A DNA stretch of 64,000 nucleotides. Source: AP-15 sp963797115 (GTDB taxonomy: Bacteria; Pseudomonadota; Alphaproteobacteria; ATCC43930; CGMCC-115725). Below are positions 34,900 to 44,434 of this stretch, one piece after another. The stretch is from positions 1-64,000 of the forward strand of contig CAWCOH010000003.1 of assembly GCA_963797115.1 (NCBI GenBank), in the 5' to 3' direction. A program made the translations under genes and the position numbers. Under the pieces are notes generated by a model, which saw only the letters and a list, made by a program, of their open reading frames with translations, ran no database searches and was not told the DNA's origin. Numbering within the stretch: the first letter of the stretch is position 1; every line of letters starts with the position of its first letter.

Positions 34900-36387
34900 C
34901 TACGCGGCGTGGAGGAGTTCCAGGTACTCCTCGTAGACCGCCATGTTCTTGCCGAAGGAGATCGCCGCGGCTTGAGCGCCGCAGACCAAATGCATCCAGC
35001 GCCAGGGCTCGCGGGTGGCGTGGAATTCCTCGACGATCGACTGGTGATGCTTGAAGGAGTGCATCTCGGTGAAATTGTCGTGACACACGATCTCGGCGAG
35101 ACGCGCGATGAAGGCCTGCGGGTCGTAGCCGCACTTCATGTATTGCGTCGCCAGGTTCACCGTCTGCCTGACCTCCGGCACGGCACGCATCAGGCCCAGA
35201 TTGGTGACCTGTGACCAGTCGGTCGGCGGCTGGTTGTAGATGCTGTGCCGGATCGCGTCGAGCAGTTCCTCCTGCGTCCGCTGCGGCAGGGCCGCGACCG
35301 CCTTCATATCAGGCTGTGGCGCCGGTTGCATACGACCCGCGGTCGAGCGGATCTCCGGGCCCGACTGCCAGGTCAACAGCAATAGCAGCTTGTTGTGCAC
35401 GCTGATCCCGTCGAGCCGCAGCAGGTAGCGCCGCAGATTGACGCTGGTATGCAGGTGGACATCCATCGGATTCCCGCCGAGGGAGCGCAGGAAAAGACTG
35501 GCAGCTCCGATCGAGAGGGCTTCGCCGGCACCCTCCAGGGAAAGCCCCCCGGCCAAGGCCTTGGCCATCAGCACCGGAATATCGGCAAAGACGTCAACCG
35601 CCCCGATGGCCTCTCCCAGTTCGCCGATTGCCGCCGTTTCATCTTCGCCGCTGCGCTGGCGGAGGATGCGGCCCAGCAATTTGTGCTCCTCGATCAGCGC
35701 TTCGATCGCCGGCATCGGCGAGGGCATTGGGTTGTTTGGGGCGACCGGGCTGCGGGTCACAAAGCGGACCACCGGCCGCATCAAGACCGGCAGCAGGTCC
35801 TTGTCGAGAACTCCGGTCTGCAAGGCGCGCCACACGGTGCCGGGAAACATGAAGTAGTGGTCGTCGTGGAAATTTTTCGGGATCGCCACGCTCATCAGGA
35901 GATCGAAGACCTCGATCGCCGGCGCGTTTTTCCACATCCACTGGAAGAGGTGGTCCGACTTGTTCCACTCGCCGCGCTGCACCGCCATCAGGAAGGCAGC
36001 CTTGGCCGCCTCGAACCCGCCGGCATCCTCTTCGGCAAACTCCAGCAATTGGTAGGGTCCCATCGCCGGGTGGTTGATGTGCTTGTTGGTCAGCGCCACG
36101 TGCTGCAATACCGGAACAAAACGCTCCTCGCCCTCCAGGCGCTCGACCAGCTTCGATACGGCGTACAAGCCGGCCAGGGGATGCAACGGGCCTCCGTGAT
36201 GACCCGGCGGCATCTCGGTCGAGCGGATCACCGCGAGCGCCGAAGCCGTCAGCATGGTCTGCGTCGAAACCCCCGCACGCAGCTTGTCCAGAGCGCGGTC
36301 GAGAATCTCCGCCGGAGGCGTATCCTCGATGAACTGCACCAAAGGTTCGACTGCGTCGGAATACTGGACACGTTGCGGCATCGGCAT
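34900..36387 (-). CDS. Large protein of unknown family (495 aa)
   Basis: The ATG at 36387 has AAGGAG eight bases upstream. The protein is soluble and mostly helical, with no signal peptide. Notable stretches are STEMPPGHHGGPLHPLAGLY, VALTNKHINHPAMGPYQLLE, HDDHYFMFPGTVWRAL, NPMDVHLHTSVNLRRYLLRL and HDNFTEMHSFKHHQSIVEEF. The many conserved-looking His residues (HHGG, NHPAMG, HDDHYF, HSFKHH) suggest a metal-binding or metalloenzyme-like core, but I cannot place the family. It is monocistronic, with a hairpin after the stop. Codon use is like the chromosomal genes, so it does not look recently acquired. Confidence 0.75.
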   Translation of the reverse strand: MPMPQRVQYSDAVEPLVQFIEDTPPAEILDRALDKLRAGVSTQTMLTASALAVIRSTEMPPGHHGGPLHPLAGLYAVSKLVERLEGEERFVPVLQHVALTNKHINHPAMGPYQLLEFAEEDAGGFEAAKAAFLMAVQRGEWNKSDHLFQWMWKNAPAIEVFDLLMSVAIPKNFHDDHYFMFPGTVWRALQTGVLDKDLLPVLMRPVVRFVTRSPVAPNNPMPSPMPAIEALIEEHKLLGRILRQRSGEDETAAIGELGEAIGAVDVFADIPVLMAKALAGGLSLEGAGEALSIGAASLFLRSLGGNPMDVHLHTSVNLRRYLLRLDGISVHNKLLLLLTWQSGPEIRSTAGRMQPAPQPDMKAVAALPQRTQEELLDAIRHSIYNQPPTDWSQVTNLGLMRAVPEVRQTVNLATQYMKCGYDPQAFIARLAEIVCHDNFTEMHSFKHHQSIVEEFHATREPWRWMHLVCGAQAAAISFGKNMAVYEEYLELLHAA

Positions 36388-36755
36388 GGTAAGTTTCTCC
36401 TTGGCTACGATACTTCCCCGTTTGCTCCCGGTAATCGTCGTGTGCGATGCGGCAAGTGTCAACGCCCAACTAGGATTGCATAGGGGATATACCCCAGACG
36501 CGGATGACGGAGGCTTCCGCCACCGACCCTCCTGACCCTGGTCTACAGGCGCACCGGTCAGTGCCCGTGATGATTGCCCGGCGGCAGTCTGATGCCGAGG
36601 AGCTGCTGAGCGGCCTCCACTACCCTTGGGAGCGAGCGGACGCGCGTCCGGCTAATCTACCACCTCTGAGCGATCGCGCCCAATTCTCGTCACGCCGGCG
36701 AACGCGGGTGCCCATGGTCGACGCGGCTCCCCCTAGTCTGAGGAAGGACCCTCAA
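36388..36755. other. Divergent intergenic region
   Basis: It lies between the 495-aa gene and the DUF1003 gene. The reading frame of the DUF1003 gene is open back to 36504, but that part is Pro/Arg-rich and unlike the family, so I treat it as non-coding. It should hold both promoters. Confidence 0.4.
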
Positions 36756-37529
36756 ATGCCCGAACCGAGACCGAGCGGCTCTCCCACAGCGGCCAGGGAT
36801 CACCGCCGTGAATCCCACTCCTGCGGTGTCTGCAAGCGCTCCTTCCGCGGCCACAGCCTCATCCCCGCGAGCTCGGTCCGCGAAAATATCGCTGCTCTGA
36901 TCGCCGCCCGCGTCGCTGATTGGGATGCGACCGGTTTTATCTGCCACGGTTGCCTCAACGGCTTCCGCGCCGAATTCGTTCGCGCGCAGATGGAGAAAGA
37001 CCGCGGCGCGCTGAGTGCGCTCGAAGAAGAGGTGATGAAAAGCCTGCGCGAGGGCGTGATCGTCGCCGACGACGTCAACCGTGAGTTCGATCGAGGCCTC
37101 ACCCTGGGCGAGCGCACCGCGGATAAAGTTGCCGAATTTGGCGGCAGCTGGCGTTTTATCTTTATTTTCTTCGGCGTCATGATCATCTGGATCATCGTCA
37201 ACAGCATTTATTTGCTGTGGGCTCCGTTTGACCCCTATCCCTACATCCTGCTCAACCTTGCCTTGTCTCTGTTGGCAGCGATCCAGGCGCCGGTCATCAT
37301 GATGAGCCAGAACCGGCAGGAGGCGCGCGACCGCATGCGGGCCGAGAACGACTACAAGGTCAACCTCAAGGCCGAGCTCGAGGTGCGCGCCATCAGCGAC
37401 AAGCTCGATCAGCTGATCCACCATCAGTGGGAGCATCTGCTCGAGATCCAACAGATCCAGATCGAAATGATCGACGATCTGGTCGGCGTGCGGCACACGG
37501 GCAAGAGAGATGCCGCACTGCAACGTTGA
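36756..37529 (+). CDS. DUF1003 membrane protein
   Basis: This 257-residue protein starts at the ATG at 36756 (AGGAAGGA upstream). The N-terminal part has two CxxC-type pairs (CGVCKRSF and CHGC), possibly a zinc knuckle. Then comes the DUF1003 core: ADKVAEFGGSWRFIFIFFGV with a first helix, NSIYLLWAPFDPYPYILLNL, and a second helix (LALSLLAAIQAPVIMMSQNR). The C-terminus is a charged coiled coil (DRMRAENDYKVNLKAELEVR). The function is unknown; members are inner-membrane proteins with a cytosolic tail. Confidence 0.9.
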   Translation: MPEPRPSGSPTAARDHRRESHSCGVCKRSFRGHSLIPASSVRENIAALIAARVADWDATGFICHGCLNGFRAEFVRAQMEKDRGALSALEEEVMKSLREGVIVADDVNREFDRGLTLGERTADKVAEFGGSWRFIFIFFGVMIIWIIVNSIYLLWAPFDPYPYILLNLALSLLAAIQAPVIMMSQNRQEARDRMRAENDYKVNLKAELEVRAISDKLDQLIHHQWEHLLEIQQIQIEMIDDLVGVRHTGKRDAALQR

Positions 37530-37788
37530 AACCTTGCGGCATGAGCATCAGTGGCTCGCCTTCGACCTCTTAGACACCCGGGACCTCGGGATTTGGGCCC
37601 ACTCCCGTAATTCGCTTGCGATTATTTCGCCACTTCTCGCCTTTCTGGATTGGTGTCCTTGGTGCAAGGTTTGCCACGTGACCATAGGGCATCGGTATAG
37701 CCTATGAAACAGAGGCTCGTTACGATAGGCCCCGTACTGCGGCGATTTCAAAACATTGCCGCGTCTGCGTAGCGAACGGTTAATCAAA

Positions 37789-39957
37789 ATGAAGCTGGAT
37801 GCAAGAATCCGCTACCAAATCCTCCCTGCATTGCTGTTTGCCGGCATTCCCCTCATCTTCATCGCGGGGATTGTCGTGTTCCAGCTGGCAAAGAACGTGC
37901 CGGACGCGAGATCCGCCAGAGCAAACACCCTGATCAGCTTTAAGGCGATTCGAGCCGCAAATGCGATTGACGAGGCGGTTCAGGACGCCGAACGCGCACA
38001 GCGCGGCTTTCTTCTCACCGGGCGGGATGTCTATCTCGAACCGTATACAAAGGCCAAAGAGCGTCTTCCGCAGCTCATGATCGAGCTGCAGCAGGCGACG
38101 AGTGTCAGCTCCGACCAGCAGCAACGTCTGCTCAAGTTGCAAGCAGATATTACCACCAAGATGAACGAACTCGCGGCCACTGTTACCGCGATGCAGCAAC
38201 AAGGGTTCGAGGCCGCCCGAGGGATGGTGAATACCGAAGTTGGCCGGCTGAGCATGGAAGCGGTTACCGGCGACCTGGCGTCGATCATGGATGCGGCGAA
38301 CGCGCGGCTCAACGCACGCATCGAGGGCGCCGCCGCCGCTGAAGAACGCGTAAACCTGACCTTTCTCATAGCCAGCGTCATTTCGGTCATCGCTCTGATA
38401 ACCGGAGCATGGTTGCTGGGACGCGCTTATCGTCGGGCCGTCGTCTCGGAGCAGGTCCTGCAAGCCACCCTCGACAGCGTGCGCGAAGGGGTGGGCACGT
38501 TTAGTGTCGGCGGCCTGCGGGCTTGGAACAAGACCTTCCTTACGATGCTCGGCGTCGTGGAAGGCGATCTGCCGCCCGGACCGCCGCTGCTCCTCGGAAA
38601 TGCGCCATCCAATGAGCTGGGCAGGCGCGTCCACGACCTCGAGCCGGCGGTGCAGGGCGCGGACCGCCCGGCCCTGGTCGAACACCGTGGAGATCGGGGC
38701 AGCTCGGTCGAGATCTTCTACAATCCGATAGAAGGCGGCGGCTACGTCATCACCCTTCTCGATGTGACCGAGCAGCGCAAATCGGAAGAGGCGCTGCGCC
38801 AGGCGCAAAAGCTCGAATCGATGGGGCGGATGACGGGGGGAGTGGCTCACGATTTCAATAATTTGCTGACAATTATCATCGGCAGCTTAAGCCTGCTTCG
38901 CGCCGCCATCGGTCATGACCAGCAAGCGCGCGAGCGGATCGACATGATGAGCGTCGCCGCCGAACGCGCCTCTAGATTGACAAGGCAGCTTCTCGCCTTT
39001 GCCAGGCGTCAGCCATTGCAGCCCGAAATTGTCAATCTCGGCCATGTCATGCAGGACGTTCTTCCGCTGATACGGCGCGCTGTCGGCGAGTCGATCACCG
39101 TCGAATGTGTGACTGCCGGAGGCCTGTGGAATACCATGGTGGATGCGTCCGAGTTTCAATCGGCGGTGCTGAACCTCGCGATCAACGCCCGTGATGCGAT
39201 GCCGGAGGGCGGCAAGCTGACGATCGAGCTCGGCAACACCGCCCTCGACGACGCTTACGCCGCCCGTCACGCCGAAGTCGACCCCGGCCAATACGTATTG
39301 TTTGCCATCACCGACACAGGCAAGGGCATGGACGCGGTTACGATGGTCCGCGCACTTGACCCGTTCTTCACGACCAAGCCCGCCGGTGAGGGTACCGGTC
39401 TCGGGCTTCCCCAGGTCTACGGCTTTGTGAAGCAATCGGGAGGGCATCTGAAAATTTACAGCGAGGTTGGTGAGGGCACGACGGTCAAACTCTATCTGCC
39501 CCGCAGCCTGGCCCGGGAAACCGCCCAACCGGCGCGGATCGGCGGGCTTGCGGTAACCGGCACCGAGACCGTGCTCCTGGTCGACGACGACGAGATTGTT
39601 CAGGCGACGGTAGCGTCGATGCTGGAGGATCTCGGCTATACTGTGCTGCCGGCGCTGAGCGGCGCGGCGGCTCTTGCGATCCTGGAGAAAGGCGCCAAGG
39701 TCGACCTCCTGTTCACCGACGTCGTGATGCCGGGCGCCATAAGCGGCCGGCAGCTCGCTGAGCGAGCCGTCGAACTCGTCCCGGGGCTGAAAGTTCTGTT
39801 CACCTCCGGCTATACCGAGAATGCGATTGTTCACAACGGCCGTCTGGATCCCGGGGTCGAGCTCTTGAGCAAGCCCTATGGCCGTGAGCAGCTCGCGGCA
39901 AAAGTGCGCCGCGTTCTCGACAGCGCGCCCCGGAAACCTCAGGCCGCACAGGCGTAA
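37789..39957 (+). CDS. Hybrid sensor histidine kinase with CHASE3 and PAS domains
   Basis: This protein has about 722 residues. TM1 lies at the N-terminus (LPALLFAGIPLIFIAGIVVF). A periplasmic CHASE3 domain follows (AVQDAERAQRGFLLTGRDVY), then TM2 (LTFLIASVISVIALITGAWL) and a PAS-like domain (LDSVREGVGTFSVGGLRAWN). HisKA has H354 in GGVAHDFNNLL. The HATPase boxes are NLAINARDAMPEGG, DTGKGM and GTGLGLPQVYGFV. A C-terminal receiver has D644 in LFTDVVMPG. H354 would pass phosphate to D644. No partner regulator gene is adjacent. The decayed prfC fragment P1 begins 60 bp downstream. Confidence 0.93.
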   Translation: MKLDARIRYQILPALLFAGIPLIFIAGIVVFQLAKNVPDARSARANTLISFKAIRAANAIDEAVQDAERAQRGFLLTGRDVYLEPYTKAKERLPQLMIELQQATSVSSDQQQRLLKLQADITTKMNELAATVTAMQQQGFEAARGMVNTEVGRLSMEAVTGDLASIMDAANARLNARIEGAAAAEERVNLTFLIASVISVIALITGAWLLGRAYRRAVVSEQVLQATLDSVREGVGTFSVGGLRAWNKTFLTMLGVVEGDLPPGPPLLLGNAPSNELGRRVHDLEPAVQGADRPALVEHRGDRGSSVEIFYNPIEGGGYVITLLDVTEQRKSEEALRQAQKLESMGRMTGGVAHDFNNLLTIIIGSLSLLRAAIGHDQQARERIDMMSVAAERASRLTRQLLAFARRQPLQPEIVNLGHVMQDVLPLIRRAVGESITVECVTAGGLWNTMVDASEFQSAVLNLAINARDAMPEGGKLTIELGNTALDDAYAARHAEVDPGQYVLFAITDTGKGMDAVTMVRALDPFFTTKPAGEGTGLGLPQVYGFVKQSGGHLKIYSEVGEGTTVKLYLPRSLARETAQPARIGGLAVTGTETVLLVDDDEIVQATVASMLEDLGYTVLPALSGAAALAILEKGAKVDLLFTDVVMPGAISGRQLAERAVELVPGLKVLFTSGYTENAIVHNGRLDPGVELLSKPYGREQLAAKVRRVLDSAPRKPQAAQA

Positions 39958-40017
39958 CCACTTCCGCAGGTATGGCGGCTGGCTGCATCGGCCGTCGGTG
40001 AGCCGTGTGCGCGGCGG

Positions 40018-40680
40018 TCGAGAAATTGCTGCTGCTTGGCGGCGCGATCCGATTGGCGAGCGAGGTGAAGTCGAGGGGCGAGCGGCGGCGGGTGCGCTCG
40101 GATTGGATGGCGGTCGAGTGCCGGCGCGGCATCTCGGTCCCCTAGGCGGTGATGAGCTTCGAGCATCGGGGGCTCGCCTTCAACTTGCTCGACACGCCGG
40201 GCGCCAGGATTTTGAGCGCGAGGGATTTCAACCCACTGGGATTTTAGCAAGGACACCCATCGCACCCTGACCCGTTCCCACCCTTCCCTCCCTCGCTCGC
40301 GGGGGAGGGTTAGGGAGGGGGCCACTCGATGCCGCCAAGGGTATCGATGAGCAGATCCCGCAAGCGTTTCGAGGTGCGCTGGCTGCGCTACGTGCGGATC
40401 ACCACCTCCGTCGGTAGCTCGACCGCGAGGGCCGCGATCCGTTCGATCTGTTGGACGAGATCGAATAGGTCGCTGGCGCTCGATGTGACCCGGCCTCCTG
40501 GCCGATCGGCATGGGACGCGACGTTCTCGCCACCTATGATCTGTTCGCCGATGCGCTCGTATTGTTCGAGCGCGGCGTCCATGACCGGGTCACCAAGCCT
40601 CTCCGCTGCAGCGGTCTCAATGAGCGAAACTACTGCGGCTCTTGGCGAATGCCGCCCCACCAAATTACGCGAGGACATCC
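40018..40680 (+). pseudogene. prfC fragment P1
   Basis: It matches intact prfC from about 56533 to 57137, from the P-loop end to past the GTPase domain. Typical identities are CGGATTGGATGGCG, CTCGACACGCCGGGC and TATGATCTGTTCGCCGATGC. Frameshifts and stops are scattered through it. After ACCCTGACC (prfC codon ~102) a GC palindrome (40275-40321) replaces about 25 bp, and homology resumes at ACTCGATGCCGCCAAGGG. It is a dead copy in the same orientation as prfC, 16 kb upstream. Confidence 0.93.
40275..40321. repeat. GC palindrome inside prfC fragment P1
   Basis: TTCCCACCCTTCCCTCCCTC then GCTCGCGGGGGAGGG then TTAGGGAGGGGG; an imperfect hairpin of the same family as 53541-53597. Its insertion point in the prfC sequence is the same as in fragments P2 and P5. 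Confidence 0.8.
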
Positions 40681-41057
40681 CGCCGTTATTGCGGATCAAA
40701 CCGGGTGGCGCCCGGTTGCTTGTCCGCGGCCGTGGTGGCGGTGCCTCTGGTCAGCTTAGGGCGCGCTGTTTATTCAGTATTGCCGCCCAACACCGAGCGG
40801 GGTCGGGCGTTCGCCTAAGCGGCCAAACGGAATTGTGGCGAGGCAAGTGCTCCGCGGCGGGCCGAGCGGAGCGCCTTGATCCGCCCCAGGCGGTGATCTA
40901 CGTACGAGACCCTGCCGACCCTAATAGCCCGCGTTACATCCGAATGTACTTCTCAATGAGGCGGTTTAATTTCCACCTTTCGCAGGACTATCGTGATCAC
41001 ATGCTCGGTAAGCGCAGTCTCGGTGTAAAGGACGCCGCCATTATGCAAAGCTGGAAG
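40681..41057. other. Intergenic, no gene seen
   Basis: After the end of prfC fragment P1 this ~380-bp stretch shows no family or convincing frame on either strand. It may hold further eroded sequence. Confidence 0.4.
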
Positions 41058-41447
41058 CTAAGTCAATCTCGCAGGCCCGGACTCCGCCAAAGAAAGCGAA
41101 ATGGTTGGCCGTGTTCCGGTCGGATCGACGATCAATGTTCCTCGCGCACCATTATCTTGGAAATGCGGGGTGGGAGACGTGCCATCCAGGGGGACTATGT
41201 ACCCGACGGATTCGAAAAGTATCTCAGGGTCACTTACCAACCTCCCTCCACTTGCCGAAAGACCCATTTCGGCAAAATACACTTTGCTGCTCTCACCATC
41301 GAGGGACCCCTTAGCCAGTGTCACCAGACCGATGAGGTAGCATTTGTCGTCGGCCGTGCTCGCGGCTAGGTGGTCGAAGAACGGCTGCAAAAACTGTTGA
41401 ATAGTCAGCGCGTGTGAAGTTGGTACGGCACCCGGATGTTGCGGCAC
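41058..41447 (-). CDS. Hypothetical protein (129 aa)
   Basis: It starts at GTG 41447 with AGGAGGAC five bases upstream, a strong translation signal. The sequence (LTIQQFLQPFFDHLAASTAD, DKCYLIGLVTLAKGSLDGES, FESVGYIVPLDGTSPTPHFQ) looks like a folded, mostly beta protein. No signal peptide and no known family. It is one of the genes of the cassette between prfC fragments P1 and P2. Confidence 0.55.
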   Translation of the reverse strand: MPQHPGAVPTSHALTIQQFLQPFFDHLAASTADDKCYLIGLVTLAKGSLDGESSKVYFAEMGLSASGGRLVSDPEILFESVGYIVPLDGTSPTPHFQDNGARGTLIVDPTGTRPTISLSLAESGPARLT

Positions 41448-41565
41448 GCGTCCTCCTGACGAGCAGTTTGGTAGATCCTATTAAAACCGCGAGCGGTCAC
41501 TCAACAGAACGACCGAGCGCCCACAAATACGCGGGAAGGGAGAGCCGGTCGGAGGCGTGACTAAC

Positions 41566-42108
41566 TCAACTGCGCCGTCTGTTTTGGTGGAGAGTCACGC
41601 CATCGGGGGCGAAATGACCCTCTAGTACAATCTCGTCGATCGTCGAGCTCAGACCGGCAGAGGGTCCGTTGAGGTTTTTGAAGACCGGGTCCGTTAACGT
41701 GACGGTAACCGTATTTTTTTTCCCAACCGAATAAGTAAAGTTGCCCGCTCCAGACACCAAGCCAACATTTGGTACCGCCACCGAGGGCGTATTCGGTCCT
41801 GGTACTACTATGTTTACATTTGTGAGGAAGTTGGCATTTCCCCTGCCATGGCCATCGAACGTGAATACGACCTCGGAGGTGAATATGTTGCTAGAGGCCT
41901 TCGTTTGGTCTATGGGCCGATTGTTTCCGTCGAACCCGCTCAACGATACCAGACATCCACCCGAGCTGGTGCCGGCGTATTGCCCGTTTAACTGACTGTT
42001 CGATGCTCTATCCAAATCGGCCTTGGCGCTATTGACATCGATGCCCATCGCAGTCGCAACCGCCAGCGCCAAACTGCCGGCTGCGACGATCCTGGGTAAA
42101 CGCTTCAT
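41566..42108 (-). CDS. Secreted hypothetical protein (180 aa)
   Basis: The ATG at 42108 (GGAGAGG upstream) gives a clear Sec signal peptide (MKRLPRIVAAGSLALAVATA, cleavage near NSAKA). The mature part is Asn/Ser/Thr/Val-rich and beta-like (QLNGQYAGTSSGGCLVSLSG, SEVVFTFDGHGRGNANFLTN, KKNTVTVTLTDPVFKNLNGP), with a single Cys. It is probably periplasmic or extracellular. It is divergent from the wHTH-TPR regulator 189 bp away, which may control it. Confidence 0.7.
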   Translation of the reverse strand: MKRLPRIVAAGSLALAVATAMGIDVNSAKADLDRASNSQLNGQYAGTSSGGCLVSLSGFDGNNRPIDQTKASSNIFTSEVVFTFDGHGRGNANFLTNVNIVVPGPNTPSVAVPNVGLVSGAGNFTYSVGKKNTVTVTLTDPVFKNLNGPSAGLSSTIDEIVLEGHFAPDGVTLHQNRRRS

Positions 42109-42296
42109 CCTCTCCTCCATTCCGATCTTTGCGTTGCTCTGCCCGATCTGCGGGGGGCCGCTGGGTATCGCGTCGCCCGCAGAACGCGCAGTCGGGTAAT
42201 AAGGAGGGCGTGGTGCGGGCGTCCTGAAATTTCGCTGAAAATAGGCTGAAATTGTGCTGAAATTTAGTAAACCGGCGATGGGCTTGGGGACGTTCG

Positions 42297-43958
42297 ATGG
42301 GAGATGTGGGCCTAAATGCTTTTTCTTTTGAAGGATACACCCTCGATCTGATCCGGGGTTGCCTACGGAACGCGGGCGGGGAAATTGAGCTAAGACCCAA
42401 AAGTTTCGAGCTGTTGAGCTACCTCGTCGCAAACGCCGGTTGCCTCGTTTCCAAAGACGAATTGGTCAGTGCGGTGTGGCCGGATGTGATCGTGAGCGAC
42501 GACTCGCTCGCCCAGTGCGTCAGCGAGGTGAGGCGGGCTCTCACTGATGCCGACCGGCGCATTATTAAGACGGTGCCGCGACGCGGGTACCTGTTTGCCG
42601 CCCCGGTGTCAGCTGCGCCGCGGCATCCAGCACTCGGGCAGAGTTTTGCCGGCTTCTCCGAGGCAGCAGATCAGGAATACTCTATAGGGGAAGGTCTCTC
42701 TCTCGGCGCTCGCACATGGGCCGAGCGACGAGCGGTGACGGCACCAAGGCTTTCAATTGTTGTTCTGCCGTTTGCAAATTTGTCGAACGATCCGGACCAA
42801 GAATATTTTGCCGACGCGATCACCGATGACCTTACAACCGATCTGTCGAGGATTTCCGGAAGCTTTATGATCGCTCGCACGACGGCCTTTAGTTACAAGG
42901 GCAAATCGGTCGAGGTGAGGCAGATCGGCCGCGAGCTCGGCATTCGCTATGTCATCGAAGGGAGCGTACGAAGAGGTGGCGACCAGATTCTGGTTAACGT
43001 GCAGCTGGTCGATGCCGAAAGCGGCGCGCATGTTTGGGCAGAACGGTTCGAGACCGATCGCCGGAACTTCGCGGACGCTCAGAGCGAGATCACCGGCCGT
43101 CTTGCGCGGACGCTTAATCTCGAACTGCTGCGCGATTCAGGGCGCCGGATAGAGCTGGAGCGAGCAATCGATCCCGACGCGCGCGATCTCGTCATGCGCG
43201 GATGGGCTTGGTATTACCGGCCGGGTTCCAAGGCAAGGCTGCAGGAGGCTCGGAGGGATTTCGAGCGCGCGCTCGAGGTCGACCACCGCTCCGTCGATGC
43301 GCGGATCGGCATCGCAACAACCTTGCTCGGCAATATCTCGAGCGGATGGAGCAGCTCTCCGCAGCAGGATAAAGCACGCGCCGAACAGCTGCTCCTCGAA
43401 GCTCTCGAGCAGGATACGAACCGCTCGATGGCGCATGTTGCGATGGGGATACTTAGGCGATTGCAGTCCCGACTGAGCGAGTCGAAGATGGAGTTCGAGA
43501 CCGCGATCGCGCTCGACCGCAACAACGCCCGCGCAATTTTCCAGCTTGGGCAAACAATGATGTGGCTGGGTCAGCCAGAGGTGGGAATCCCCCTCCTCGA
43601 GAGAGCCATCCGGCTTAATCCACACGACCCGACTCTGGCCAGCCATCATGCTATGCTGGGTTCGTGCGATCTCTTGCTGGGTCATGTGGATCAGGCATTA
43701 GACCTCCTCAGGAAGGCGCGCGCCGAAAATCCCCGGACCTACTATATTCATCTATGGCTTGCTGGGGCGCTTGGCTTTAAGGGCGATCTCGACGAGGCGA
43801 AAGCAGCTCTGCGGGAGTCGCTGAAACTTAATCCAGAGATCGACTCATTCGCGGCTCAGCGTGCGCAGGCTCCGTATCACGCGAATCCTCTGCTTTGGGC
43901 GCTCCGCGAGAAGACACTGAATGTCGGCCTGCGCCGAATTGGCTTCCCCGAGGAATGA
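42297..43958 (+). CDS. CadC/OmpR-type winged-helix protein with TolB-like and TPR domains
   Basis: This 553-residue protein has an N-terminal winged helix (FEGYTLDLIRGCLRNAGGEI, LRPKSFELLSYLVANAGCLV, KTVPRRGYLFAAPV), a TolB-N/FlgO-like segment (LSIVVLPFANLSNDPDQEYF, LGIRYVIEGSVRRGGDQILV, GAHVWAERFETD), then about six TPR units (NNARAIFQLGQTMMWLGQPE, LDEAKAALRESLKLNPEIDS). This architecture is common in soil alphaproteobacteria near cyclase-like genes. No cyclase domain is present here. It probably regulates the divergent secreted protein gene. Confidence 0.9.
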   Translation: MGDVGLNAFSFEGYTLDLIRGCLRNAGGEIELRPKSFELLSYLVANAGCLVSKDELVSAVWPDVIVSDDSLAQCVSEVRRALTDADRRIIKTVPRRGYLFAAPVSAAPRHPALGQSFAGFSEAADQEYSIGEGLSLGARTWAERRAVTAPRLSIVVLPFANLSNDPDQEYFADAITDDLTTDLSRISGSFMIARTTAFSYKGKSVEVRQIGRELGIRYVIEGSVRRGGDQILVNVQLVDAESGAHVWAERFETDRRNFADAQSEITGRLARTLNLELLRDSGRRIELERAIDPDARDLVMRGWAWYYRPGSKARLQEARRDFERALEVDHRSVDARIGIATTLLGNISSGWSSSPQQDKARAEQLLLEALEQDTNRSMAHVAMGILRRLQSRLSESKMEFETAIALDRNNARAIFQLGQTMMWLGQPEVGIPLLERAIRLNPHDPTLASHHAMLGSCDLLLGHVDQALDLLRKARAENPRTYYIHLWLAGALGFKGDLDEAKAALRESLKLNPEIDSFAAQRAQAPYHANPLLWALREKTLNVGLRRIGFPEE

Positions 43959-44069
43959 TCCTCACTCGCGTGAGAGTGGGGGGACGGGGTGTGGTGGTGT
44001 CAGCTTCGAGCATCACGGGCTTGGGCTTGAGTTCAACCTGCCCACAGCGGAACCGCTTGTCAGCTATGG

Positions 44070-44311
44070 CCGGGCAATTGCTGCTATTTGGCGGGGCGGG
44101 GCGATACAGCTGGCGGGCGAGGTGAAGGCGCAAGGCGCGCGGCGGCGGGCGCGCTCGGATTGGATGGCGATCGAGTGCGAGCGCGGCATCTCGGCGGTGA
44201 TGAGCTTCGAGCGCGAGGGTTCGCTTTCAACCTATTGGACGCGCCCGGCCACCAGGACTTCAGCGAGCACACCTACTGCAAGCCGGCTGCGGTCCCCCAC
44301 CCTCCCCTCCC
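44070..44311 (+). pseudogene. prfC fragment P2, left part
   Basis: It matches prfC 56543-56766 (TTGCTGCTATTTGGCGGGGC, GCGCTCGGATTGGATGGCGA, GGCCACCAGGACTTCAGCGA) and then runs into the GC palindrome at the same codon (~104) as in P1 and P5. Several small deletions destroy the frame. The palindrome is split by the IS4 element that starts at 44321; the continuation is at 45629-45770. Confidence 0.9.
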
Positions 44312-44434
44312 CCGCCAGCGCAGGGCTGTCCGGGGAAGTCGAGGGGTGAACTGATTAGTCGCGGGTGCATGCCCCGCACGACGGGGGTTTTCCGTCTACT
44401 TTCTGGTTTGCAAGGCTCAGAAAGAGGACGAGGC

